Shown piece after piece: positions 20,791 through 30,587 of a stretch of 64,000 bases of DNA. The notes beneath the pieces were generated by a model, which made no database searches, was not told where the DNA came from, and saw only the letters and a program-made list of their open reading frames with translations. The stretch covers positions 33,995,507 through 34,059,506 of the forward strand of contig NC_090765.1 of the NCBI RefSeq assembly GCF_036898095.1, given 5' to 3'. The DNA is from Palaemon carinicauda. Taxonomy: Eukaryota; Arthropoda; Malacostraca; Decapoda; Palaemonidae. Each line of letters begins with the position of its first letter. The stretch's first letter is position 1. Made by a program: the position numbers and the translations under genes.

Positions 20791-22419
20791 TCATCAGCTG
20801 ATCAAAGCTGCCAGTCAGCTGTTAAGTGGTCAACATTCTTCAAATCGACTGGCGCGATTTTTCTCTAATGTTTTGATTATGCAGTTCCTTCATAAAAGCC
20901 AATTTTATCTGTTTTGCTAATAATCTTTATCACATAAGTATTTCATGCAATGAATAATTTTATAAAGATTATAACTATTTTGGGCATTAATTTTGCATTC
21001 GACTCCATAAATAAAAGATTCGATGAAAGTGAAAATAGGAAGCTGTCTCAGGGTGGTGACACTCTTCCATCCTTTTGATATAATGAAAACGGGGGTTTTA
21101 TTTGAAAAAGGTCAGAAATGTTTTTTGATCTATTGAAATCGGAAAATGTTTTTGTACTTATTGGAGATATTTGGAATATATCTAAAATAATTAGTTCACC
21201 AGGGTTAATTTATCAACTTTACATATAAAGAAATACGTGTTTCTATTACGCATTCATAATATTTTTTACATTTTTAGATAAACATACATAAGATTATGCT
21301 TTTTATTAGTTATATTTAAATCTATAAAATAAAGGCCAGGCATATACAGTCATGAAACTATCCAGGAATAAGGAAACACATTCATTGTAGTCCAAAATCC
21401 ATTTTTTAAAGAATACGAAGCTTATTGATTTTGGACTATTACCGGACAATGTAAAATTTTACTAAATCTAATATAACTTTGTCAATGAAAATTTACAGTA
21501 CAATGAAAAAAATGGAAAAAATATTTGAAAAAATCCGTGAGTAACATTTCTCATATCGAACATAATTTCACATTTTTTGCTTAAAAGTACATAATAGTAT
21601 TCTCTTTATTAGTTATATTATAATATATAAAATAGAAGACCAACTATACTGACTAATTTCACAACATTGAAAAAAATTTGAAAATATCCTCGAGTGTGGT
21701 AAGTTGGATAACTTCAGTGACAGTGTTTTTAGTGTTGTTCTAAAACGTCTAATTTAATTTTTATTTAATTTTTTGGATATTAAAAACACACCGCCAAGCT
21801 GGACAAACTACCTGAATATCTCCGGGACACCGTCGACTGGTTTATGGGGTGAGTTTTATATTTGAATTACTCTAAATTATTGAAATAACTCTTGACTTTA
21901 CTCGTTTTCTTAACCTATAACATTTCAGGCAGACCATCTATATCTCATATTCGTTGATTTATGGCCTTTTTTAAATTGAATTTGCGTCAGTTATTGACTT
22001 TGATTGGCCAAGATGGGCCAAGTGAGGTTTAATTACCATTGGGTACCAAAGTCTTGACTAAATGTATTCTTAAGTGTGACCTATGGTAGGCTAAGGGGTA
22101 TATATTTACTCTAGCACCGTTGTCAAAATCCTGGTAAAATTTAGTCTAAATTTGACCTACTGCAGGCTAACTTGTATATAATTACCCGTATTCTTTTGTC
22201 GAAACCTTGGTTAAGTTCTAAATTTGATGTAAGGTAGGCTAACTAATATATATTTACCCTTGCACCGTTATTGAAACCTTGATGAAGATATTCTAAATAT
22301 ATTTTTGGTAAAGCTAGTATATTTACCCATGCACTTGTGTCTGAACATTGATGAAGTTGAGTCTAAATGTAGGGTTTTATTATACTTATGGATAGGAAAA
22401 GTTTTCCTATTATAAAACA
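20791..22419. other. unassigned AT-rich stretch with one possible exon edge
   Basis: No repeat family or gene recognised. Near 21,850 TTTATGGG|GTGAGT is a strong splice-donor match preceded by a GC-richer 60-base segment (see findings). The rest is featureless. Confidence 0.35.
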
Positions 22420-22655
22420 GGGAGCCTTTGTATATCAACGGCCAGTTCCTCTAGCGAGTATAAAATATGGACACTAACTAAACTAAACTTCCCCCCCCCC
22501 CTACTCTAACCTATAAGCCGTGTCCTTACCTACTTACTGAACAGGGGCTAACCCCTCCATGCGACCCCCCTTACACTGCCTTATTCTTAACCAGCTGTTG
22601 TCTTGCATAAAGGTGGCCGCCATCATACATACACCCCTAAAACAGCTATTTTTTT
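22420..22655. mobile_element. G-rich MITE, right half only
   Basis: GGGAGCCTTTGTATATCAACG, TAACCTATAAGCCGTGTCC and CCCCCCTTACACTGCC match the right half of the element at 5239-5656 in the same order. The outer end runs on to CATCATACATACACCCC, which pairs with the left end at 5824. The left half is missing. Confidence 0.6.
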
Positions 22656-22844
22656 CCTGTCCATAACTATAGTTTTATGGTAGGCTTCCTGGTATGTATT
22701 TACCCATGTACTTTAGTCAGACTTTTGTTGAAATACCTTACAGTAGTTTAGAAATATTCTCATTATTTTTGAACGAGGCAGGTTGCCATATTTGGGTTTT
22801 AATTTATTGTACTGTAATATCAAGGTATTTGAACAGACATAATC

Positions 22845-22974
22845 CAAAATCAAACCGTTGTTCTCTAGTCTTGGGTAGTGCCATAGTCTTTGTACCATGG
22901 CCTTCCACAGTCTTGGATTAGAGTTCTCTTGCTTGACGGTACACTGAGGCATGCTGTTCTATCCTGTCTTTTTT
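22845..22974 (+). repeat. (TAA)-tailed retroelement, 5' part of a copy split by the DIRS insertion
   Basis: CAAACCGTTGTTCTCTAGTC, TGCCATAGTCTTTGTACCATGG and CTCTTGCTTGACGG run up to a T run at 22,969-22,974. They resume at 29,729 with AAAGTTTTTATAGTTTATAT, which in intact copies directly follows this region. Confidence 0.85.
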
Positions 22975-22984
22975 CAATATTAAT

Positions 22985-23141
22985 CTTACCCGATAATCAT
23001 GTAGCTGTCAACTCTGTTGCCGACAGAAATCTACGGTAGGGATACGCCAGCGATCGCTATACAGGTGGGGGTGAACACCACAGCGCCATCTGTGGTCAGG
23101 TACTCTAGTACTTCTTGTCAACACCACCTCAATTTTTCCTC
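22985..23141 (+). repeat. DIRS left inverted terminal repeat
   Basis: CTTACCCGATAATCATGTAG to CACCTCAATTTTTCCTC, the mirror of 29,530-29,687. The unique outer tip CAATATTAAT (22,975-22,984) differs from the right tip, as in DIRS elements, where only the ICR contains both. Confidence 0.95.
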
Positions 23142-23926
23142 TGTCGTGCCTCCGGCTAGACCTACATGGATACGCTGTTGATTCTGGAGTTATTGCTCAC
23201 GATTTGGTGATGTATTTGCTCTAGAGTTTAGCCTTCGCTATTCAGGAAGCTATATCATTAGCTTAGCAAGTTTTTGGAATTAGTTTGATTTAATTTTGGT
23301 ACGAAAAGAGTATGAACTCTCTTTCACTTTTACTTGGCCGACCCTTCCCTTAGACGGAAGTGTTGGTGTCGAAGAGAGTATAGTCTCTCTTAATTTTGCT
23401 TAACAAAGTTATAGATTTATTTTATATCTCTCCGCCTTTTATAGGCCTCTTTGATTAACTTCCTTTTATTATAAACTTATTAAAATTAATTTTTATATTT
23501 GTTTATATTCGACCTTTCCTAATAGTAGGCGGTCTTTTCTTGGAACCGAAGTCAATTAACTTTGAGCCCGTCATTTCGTTTTTACCTGTTAACATATTAT
23601 GCCATTTTAATGTTTTTGAAAGAATTTCTTTGATAGTCTTGTACTGTTTTCAAAGTTGAACTAACGTTTTGTTTTGTCTCTGCAGTTGTTGACGTTCAGA
23701 ACGTTCAACTTGCGCTCTATCGTTACGATAGAGAGAGAGTCTATCACGGTGTCACGTTGCAGTAAGAGTAAACCGATTCTAGCGTTTTGTTCATTCTTTC
23801 TTAGCTTAAATGGTTCTATTCTAATAAAGGAAATTTTTATTTGGGAAACCTTTCAGTTTTTTTCCTTTAACAATAATACGTTTTAACGATATATATAATT
23901 GGGCTCTTCTCTCAGGTGCTAAGTCA

Positions 23927-23959
<33 letters not shown>

Positions 23960-24334
23960 CGGAGGGAGAGAGAGGAGGATAAACGTTTCGTTCAAGCGGG
24001 TAACGTTGTTATCGTTTTTGCTCTTCTCCCTAGTCTCTTTAGGGGAAGAAGGTAAACGTTTCTAGAGTTTTATTCTTGTTCTCAGACTTTATGCGGTGAG
24101 AGATTTTAAACGTAGTTTATTTGATCTAGTGTTTAATCTCTTTTCCAGCCACTGAATTATTTATCTTTCATTATGTTTTTCTGTTACATTGTAATACTGT
24201 TTTCGCAATTACTAACTTTTAATGAAGGATAGAATTGCGTGTTTCAGGTACAAACCACTTAAAGTTTCGAGTTCAGTGAAATAAGTGCAAACAGAAAATC
24301 AAAAGTGATAAAGTGATACACGCAAAGTGTTACA
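23142..24334 (+). other. DIRS 5' leader
   Basis: Between the left repeat and the gag-like frames, with a GA microsatellite at about 23,927-23,953 and a small palindrome ATCGTTACGAT. No convincing frame; probably the untranslated leader with the promoter. Confidence 0.5.
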
Positions 24335-26124
24335 GTGTTGCGTTCGAGGGTTCGTCTGTTCGTGCCAGTTGTTCGCCTAGTCTGGGACCTCTTACAAGCT
24401 CCCAAGCCCAGGGGAGAAGTAATGTCGAAGGACTTATGGGTTCAGCAGGCCTTGATCGATGAACAGACGTTTCCCTCCGTGGTTTCGGGTGTAACCAACT
24501 CACGTAGCCGACGTGATCACCCCACCCACACAAAGACGAGAGAGCCCATTTATTCCTCGTCTGCGGAAGAGGTTTCTCGCAGAAACCATGGACCAAATCT
24601 TGCAGCTTTTAAGTGCAAGTCAGTCCCTTCCGCGCAAGTCCAACTCCTAGGTGGTGCCATTAGCACTGGGTCAGTTCGGACTTGCTGCAGTACGACAACT
24701 GCACACCTCCCAGAGAGGCACGGTGGTATCGCAACAGACAGTAACTCCGTCTGTTGCCGCACCAGCTGTTTTAGACCCTCAGTTTCAACGGACAGTAGCT
24801 CCGTTTGTTGTTGTTTTTCTCTAACTCTAGTGGTCTATGCTGCTGACAATGCAGTCGCAGCTTGCGGTGTTGATGCGGGAGTTTCAGGCAGAGAAGGTTA
24901 ATACACCTCCTCCTGCGAGCGCTCCTCCTCCTCTGCGCAGTACAATCTGCCAGACGTATGAGGTTGAGGTTCCTCAAGCTACCTCCATGCGTGAGCTGTC
25001 GCGTTGGGAGTTGCCAGATACCAGCGCTGTGCAGCAACCTCTACTTTCCTTGAGGCAGGAGCCTCTTACCACGCAGCAACCTCCTCAACAATGGGGGCAG
25101 GAGCCTTATGCCTTACAACCTCCTCTACCCTTGAGGCAGGAGTATCTTGCATTACAACCATCCTCGAGGCAGCTACCTCTTGCGGTGCGACAACCTCCAC
25201 CATCCTCGAGGCAGCAACCTCAACTCCACCTCTGCGCAGTCCACCCTGCCAGACGTATGATGTTGAGGTTCCTCAACCTACCTCCACGCGTGAGCTGCCG
25301 CACTGGGAGTTGCCAGATACCAGCGCTATGCAGCAACCTCTTGCGTTGCGGCAACCTCCACCATCCTTGAGGCAGCAACCTCAACTCTTGCGGCAGCCAC
25401 CTCCACCATCCTTGAGGCAGCAACCTCAACTCTTGCGGCAGCCACCTCCACTCTTGAGGCAAGAACCTCAACTCTTGAATGGGCTCTCGTGGCATGGTTG
25501 GTTTCGACCTGGCCTTTCATTAGAAGGGGCTAGCGTTCGATCCCAAGTATGAGGTAGAAATTTATTTCTATTTGAACACGATGTTGTGTTGATATTTATC
25601 CATATTGACTCATTAGGGGTAATTTGAATGAATTACTTCCAATTGTGTCACGTGGTGGCCCGGGGAAATCTGGTAAAACTCGCTGGTAAAGAGACTGATG
25701 TCTCACCAGGTAAATCCTCGGACAGCTAGATTAGTGTCAGGTTCAGATTTCTTTAAAAAATCCTCCTCTATCCATGAGGCAGCTTCATGCTTATGAGGAG
25801 CCTCAGGCTATGCGGCATCCTCCTCAAACCATGAGGCAAAAGCCTCATGCTATGCGGCAACCGCCTCAACCCATGAGGCAGGAGCATCCCTTGCAGCTTG
25901 AGCCTCATCCCATGCAGCATGAGTCTCATACCATGCAGCATGAGTCTCATACCATGCAGCATGAGCCTCTTCCCATGCAGCATGAGCCTCATCCCATGCA
26001 GCATAAGCCGCACACCATGCAACATGCTCTGCTTACCTTACAGCATGCTCTACATACAGCATGCTCTGCATACCTTACCGCATGCTTCTCAGTCACACAT
26101 CTTTGGTTGTTGCCAACTCACTAG
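24335..26124 (+). pseudogene. DIRS gag-like region, Gln/Pro- and His/Met-rich, frameshifted
   Basis: The first frame (24,335-24,901) and a second (24,837-25,370, starting MLLTMQSQLAVLMREFQAEK) look like fragments of one gag-like protein with a short helix and then low-complexity repeats. A block containing CQTYEVEVPQ and RELSRWELPDTSAVQQPL is repeated 299 bases later as CQTYDVEVPQ and RELPHWELPDTSAMQQPL. As 299 is not a multiple of three, the second copy is read in another frame (25,004-25,552). After a SINE-like insertion the region resumes (25,774-26,124) as tandem PMRQ/PMQHE units. DIRS gag proteins are poorly conserved, so the assignment rests on position before RT and on composition. Confidence 0.6.
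25480..25755 (+). mobile_element. SINE-like insertion inside DIRS gag
   Basis: CTCGTGGCATGGTTGGTTTC, with A-box-like TGGCATGGTTGG, and GCGTTCGATCCCAAG (B-box-like) are spaced as in a tRNA-derived head, and a 200-base non-coding body follows. It interrupts a Gln/Pro repeat frame on the left and the MRQ repeat frame on the right. No clear target duplication was seen. Confidence 0.5.
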
Positions 26125-26609
26125 ACTGTCAAGCAGTTTCATACGTTGCCTTCTAGTCTGCTGCTTTTGCACCAGTGAAACCCTCACTGAGAGAACTTAG
26201 CTTTTCTCGGATATGGTTCCTGTAGATGAGAAAGTGCTATTCTCCCTCCTTCTGATTTTCCCTTGAGGACTCTGTCATTTGGAGAGGAGCCTTTAGCTGC
26301 TTAGCCTCCTATGGACTTTTATTTAAGCATAGCATGCTTCCAGGGAGGGTAATGGTTCCACTTCAGTCGCTAACCCCGTCTGTTACCACACCTGCTCCCA
26401 TAGACCTTGAGCTGTGTTGCAAGACATGCAGTCCAAGCTTAGTCCTTGTTAGAGGATTTTTTGTTTACGGAGTCAGTGTGTCACTAGGAAGACGTTCAAC
26501 AACCAGCAGAAGTGTCTTGTTGTGACGCAGTGCGGCAACCTCAGCAACCCGATAAGGAGTTGTCTGTACGACCCAGACAGTCTAGACAGCTTCGGGTTGT
26601 CACTGTACT

Positions 26610-27960
26610 TCCTCGCTTCCCCATGGTTGACAGTTCACAGACTGTGCAGCAGTACCATGATCTTGTGTCCGGCTCCGTCAGACGACTAGCTTTTAAGAGC
26701 TCCCACAAGTCGTCGCTGTCTGGAGATTCTCAGATGGACTATGGATCTGACCAAGGAACTGGGCCTCCTGGTCAATTTTGAGGAGTCCCAGCTCGTCCCA
26801 TCCCAGACCATTGTCTACCTGGGTATGGATCTTCAGAGTCGAGCTTTTCGGGCTTTTCCGTCGGCCCCAAAGATATTCTAAGCCCTAGATTGCATCCAGA
26901 GCATGCTGAGAAGGAACCGATGCTCAGTCAGGTAGTGGATGAGTCTAACAGGGACACTTTCATCGCTGGCACTGTTCATCGAGTTAGGGAGACCCCACCT
27001 CCGCCCCCTTCAGTATCATCTAGCGGCTCACTGGATAAAGGACATGACGCTAGAGACGATCTCAGTTCCTGTTTCCGAAGAGAGGAGGTCTACTCTCACG
27101 TGGTGAAAGAACAGCTTTCTTCTCAAGGAAGTCTACCTTTGGCTGTTCAGAAACCCGACCGCCGTCTCTTCTCTGACGCATCAGACACGGGCTGGGGTGC
27201 GACTTTGGACGGACAGGAATGCTCGGGAACATGGAATCAGGAGCTAAGGACACTTCACATCTATTGCAAGGAGCTGTTGGCGGTTCATCTAACCTTGATA
27301 AACTTCAAGTCCCTCCAGCTTAACAAGGTGGTGGAGGTGGACTCTGACAACACCACAGCCTTGGCTTACATCTCCAAGCAGGGAGGGACTCATTCGTGGA
27401 AGTTGTTCTAGATCGCAAGGGACCTCCTCATATGGTTAAAAGATCGAAAGCTCACGCTGGTAACGAAGTTCATTCAGGGCGATATGAATGTCATGGCAGA
27501 TCGCCTTAGCCGGAAGGGTCAGGTCATCCCCACAGAGTGGACCCTTCACAAGAATGTTTGCAGCAGACTTTGGGCCCTGTGGGGTCAGCCAACCATAGAT
27601 CTGTTCGCTACCTCGATAACCTAGAGGCTCCCGTTGTATTGTTCTCCGATTCCAGACCCAGCAGCAGTTCACGTGGATGCTTTTCTGCTGGATTGGTCCC
27701 ATCTCGACCTGTATGCATTCCCGCCGTTCAAGATTGTCAACAGGGTACTTCAGAAGTTCGCCTCTCGCAAAGGGACACGGCTGACGTTGGTTGGCTCCGC
27801 TCTGGCCCGCGAGAGAATGGTTCATAGAGGTACTGCAATGGCTGGTCGACATTCCCAGGACTCTTCCTCTAGGAGTGGACCTTCTACGTCTACCTCTCGT
27901 AAAGAAGGTACATCCAAACCTCCACGCTCTTCGTCTGACTGCCTTCAGACTTTCGAAAGA
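26610..27960 (+). pseudogene. DIRS reverse transcriptase (C-terminal part) and RNase H, broken
   Basis: The RT fingers and most of the palm are missing. What remains starts at a DD pair next to a stop (GACGACTAG at 26,684-26,692), where DIRS proteins have DDW, then LLRAPT, LTKELGLLVNFEESQLVPSQ and TIVYLGMDLQSRAF. RNase H follows (about 27,160-27,540): LFSDASDTGWGATLDGQEC, YCKELLAVHLTL, VDSDNTTALAYISKQGG and ADRLSRKGQ, retaining Asp, Glu and Asp catalytic positions. A stop at 27,409-27,411 splits it. The DIRS-specific linker (PTIDLFATS, YCSPIPDPAAVHVDAF, PLWPAREWFIEVLQWL) continues in shifting frames to about 27,960. Confidence 0.85.
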
Positions 27961-29008
27961 CTCTCAAGAGCTAGGGGCTTTTCGAAGGAGGCAGCCAGAG
28001 CGATTGCCAGAGCAAGGAGGACATCCACTCTCAGAGTCTATCAGTCTAAAGGGGAAGTCTTCCGAAGCTGGTACAAGGCCAATGCAGTTTCCTCATCCAG
28101 TACCACTGTAACCCAGATTGCTGACTTCCTGTTACATCTAAGGAATGTAAGATCCCTTTCAGCTCCTACGATTAAGGGTTACAGAAGTATGTTGGCAGCG
28201 GTTTTCCGCCACAGAGGCTTGGATCTTTCCACCAACAAAGATCTACAGGACCTCCTTAGGTCTTTTAAGACCTCAAAGGAACGTCGGTTGTCCACTCCAG
28301 GCTGGAATCTAGACGTGGTCCTAAGGTTCCTTATGTCATCAAGATTTGAACCTCTCCAATCAGCCTCTTTTAAGGACCTCACATTAAAAACTCTTTTCCT
28401 CGTGTGCTTGACAACAGCTAAAAGAGTAAGTGAGATCCACGCCTTCAGCAAGAACATAGTTTTCACATCTGAAACGGCTACATGTTCCTTGCAGCTCGGT
28501 TTTTTGCTAAAACGAGCTTCCTTCACGTCCTTGGCCTAAGTCGTTCGAGATCCCAAGCCTGTCCAACTTGGTGGGGGACGAACTGGAGAGAGTACTTTGC
28601 CCAGTTAGAGCTCTTAGGTACTATCTAAAAAGGTCATAACCTTTACGAGGACAATCAGAAGCCTTATGGTGGGCTATCAAGAAGCCTTCTCTTCCAAGGT
28701 CTAAGAACTCAGTTTCTTACCTATTCAGGCTCCTGATTAGGGAAGCACATTCTCATCTGAAGGAAGAAGACCTTGCTTTGCTGAAGGTAAGGACACATGA
28801 AGTGAGAGCTGTGGCTACTTCAGTGGCCCTCAAACAGAACCGTTCTCTGCAGAGTGTTATGGATGCAACCTATTGGAGAAGCAAGTCAGTGTTCGCATCA
28901 TTCTATCTCAAAGATGTCCAGTCTCTTTACGAGAACTGCTACACCCTGGGACCATTCGTAGCAACGAATGCAGTAGTAGGCGGGGGCTCAGCCACTACAT
29001 TCCCATAA
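27960..29008 (+). pseudogene. DIRS tyrosine recombinase, frameshifted
   Basis: N-terminal core-binding part: RRTSTLRVYQSKGEVFRSWY, LRNVRSLSAPTIKGYRSMLA. Catalytic part: TAKRVSEIHAFS with the first Arg at 28,423-28,425; THEVRAVATSVAL with the HxxR pair (His 28,796-28,798, Arg 28,805-28,807); and SVFASFYLKDV with the nucleophilic Tyr at 28,904-28,906. R...HxxR...Y is the tyrosine recombinase signature; this enzyme integrates the circular DNA. A frameshift near 28,500-28,540 separates the first Arg from the HxxR/Tyr part, and a TAA follows YLKRS. All catalytic residues survive but not in one frame. Confidence 0.88.
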
Positions 29009-29394
29009 TCCCATAACCTTTTTAACCTTTCTCTTGAATACTTTTTATGGGTTGTACGGTCGGCTAAGAAGCCTTCCACATCCTTGTTGATTTGGCGGGT
29101 GGTCAATTCTTTCTTGAGAAGCGCCAAGGTTAAAGGTTGTGATGAGGTCCTTTAGTATGGGTTGCAGCCCTTTATACTTCAGCACCTAAGAGTCGTTCAG
29201 CATCCTAAGAGGACCGCTACGCTCAGTAAGAAAGACGTACTTAATAAAGGCAGAGTAATGGTTCAAGTCGTCTTCCTTACCAGGTACTTATTTATTTTAT
29301 GTTATTTTTGAATAACTAATAAAATAAAATACGGGATACTTAGCTTCTGTGTTAACATGTATGCTGGTCTCCACCCACCACCCTGGGTGTGAAT

Positions 29395-29485
29395 CAGCTA
29401 CATGATTATCGGGTAAGATTAATATTGAAAAATGTTATTTTCATTAGTAAAATAAATTTTTGAATATACTTACCCGATAATCATG
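29395..29485 (+). repeat. DIRS internal complementary region (circle-junction record)
   Basis: CAGCTACATGATTATCGGGT to AATATTG is the exact reverse complement of the left end. The following AAAAATGTTATTTTCATTAG to ATAATCATG is the exact reverse complement of the right end. The two are abutted with no extra bases beyond a shared T/A run. This is what templated completion of a circular intermediate requires. Confidence 0.92.
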
Positions 29486-29529
29486 ATTTAATTGACCCAC
29501 CCTTCCTCCCCATAGAGAACCAGTGGACC

Positions 29530-29687
29530 GAGGAAAAAATTGAGGTGGTGTTGACAAGAAGTACTAGAGTACCTGACCACAGATGGCGCTGTGGTGTTCA
29601 CCCCCACCTGTATAGCGATCGCTGGCGTATCCCTACCGTAGATTTCTGTCGGCAACAGAGTTGACAGCTACATGATTATCGGGTAAG
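29530..29687 (-). repeat. DIRS right inverted terminal repeat
   Basis: GAGGAAAAAATTGAGGTGG to GATTATCGGGTAAG, the reverse complement of the left repeat with one additional A. The unique right tip (29,688-29,728) reads TATATTCAAAAATTTATTTT and ends AACATTTTT. Confidence 0.95.
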
Positions 29688-29728
29688 TATATTCAAAAAT
29701 TTATTTTACTAATGAAAATAACATTTTT

Positions 29729-29950
29729 TAAAGTTTTTATAGTTTATATTTAAAAGATCTAATTTAATGTTGTTACCGTTCTTAAAACATTTTATTTTGA
29801 TTGTTTATTACTTCTCTTGTAATTTATTTATTTCCTTGTTTCCTTTCCTCACTTGGCTATTTTTCCATGTTAGAGTCCTTGGGGTTTTAGCATCTTACCT
29901 CTCCAATTAGGGTTATAGCTTAGCTTTTGATAATAATAATAGTCATAATG

Positions 29951-29989
<39 letters not shown>
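29729..29989 (+). repeat. (TAA)-tailed retroelement, 3' part of the split copy
   Basis: AAAGTTTTTATAGTTTATAT, then CTCACTTGGCTATTTTTCC, AATTAGGGTTATAGCTTAGC and a TAA tail. Joining it to 22,845-22,974 rebuilds a normal copy of the family. Confidence 0.85.
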
Positions 29990-30279
29990 TATCTTTAACC
30001 TTGCGATAATTCTACGATACAGTACTTTAATTTATATCCAAATACATGAACCATAGCGTTTTCCAACAGGTTATCGTATGTTTCATCCATTTGTGACCAT
30101 AAATATTAAGGCAAACCACCCATTCATGAATTTTCCTACTCCCCTGATAAAAGTTGGAAATCTGCTATCTTGGGGGAGAAACACCAAAACAAGTTATATG
30201 CAATAATATTGGTCAGAAATGTATAATAAAAACTAGATAATCAGTTGGAAAATATGTGTATTGTGTAATTAACGGGAAA

Positions 30280-30587
30280 TTAACCCTTTTACCCCCGGGG
30301 TATTTGGAAATTTCCAACCCTTAACCCCCAAGGGGTTATTTTTTTCCCAGCACATTTTGCAGTATATTGTTTTCAAATTGCTCTAACAGCCTTAATTTTT
30401 GTCATAGAGAGGTCAGGTTGGTCTCATTCTCTTGGAAAATGCTGAATTTTCTCAAAAAATTATCAAAAAATATGAAAAACAAATTTTTATAGCATTTTTT
30501 TGCAAGGACGTACCGGTACGTCCATGGGGGTAAAGGGATGGCTTTTGTGAAACGTACCAGTACGTCCTTTGGGGGTAAAAGGGTTAT
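30280..30587. mobile_element. piggyBac-like MITE, copy 2
   Basis: Same element as 13,367-13,677: TTAACCCTTTTACCCCC at the left and GGGGGTAAAAGGGTTAT at the right, so one TTAA has mutated to TTAT. The palindrome GGACGTACCGGTACGTCC is at 30,506-30,523. Confidence 0.8.

Larger units (their letters stand above)
22975..29728 (+). mobile_element. DIRS-type tyrosine-recombinase retrotransposon, structurally complete, coding-dead
   Basis: DIRS elements replicate through a circular intermediate and integrate with a tyrosine recombinase instead of a DDE integrase. They carry split or inverted terminal repeats and an internal complementary region (ICR). All of these are visible here. The inverted repeats (22,985-23,141 and 29,530-29,687) differ by a single T over about 157 bases. 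The ICR at 29,395-29,485 consists of the reverse complement of the left end followed by the reverse complement of the right end. The coding order is gag-like, RT, RNase H, tyrosine recombinase. There is no target-site duplication, as expected for this class. The coding region has several stops, frameshifts and a missing RT core. The element splits an older repeat. Its class is very secure; the family name is not assigned. Confidence 0.92.

Noticed and set aside
22975..29728. LTR retrotransposon or endogenous virus
   Set aside because: Termini are inverted, not direct, there is no protease, DDE integrase or envelope-like gene, and a tyrosine recombinase is present. I saw no virus-derived gene anywhere in the window.
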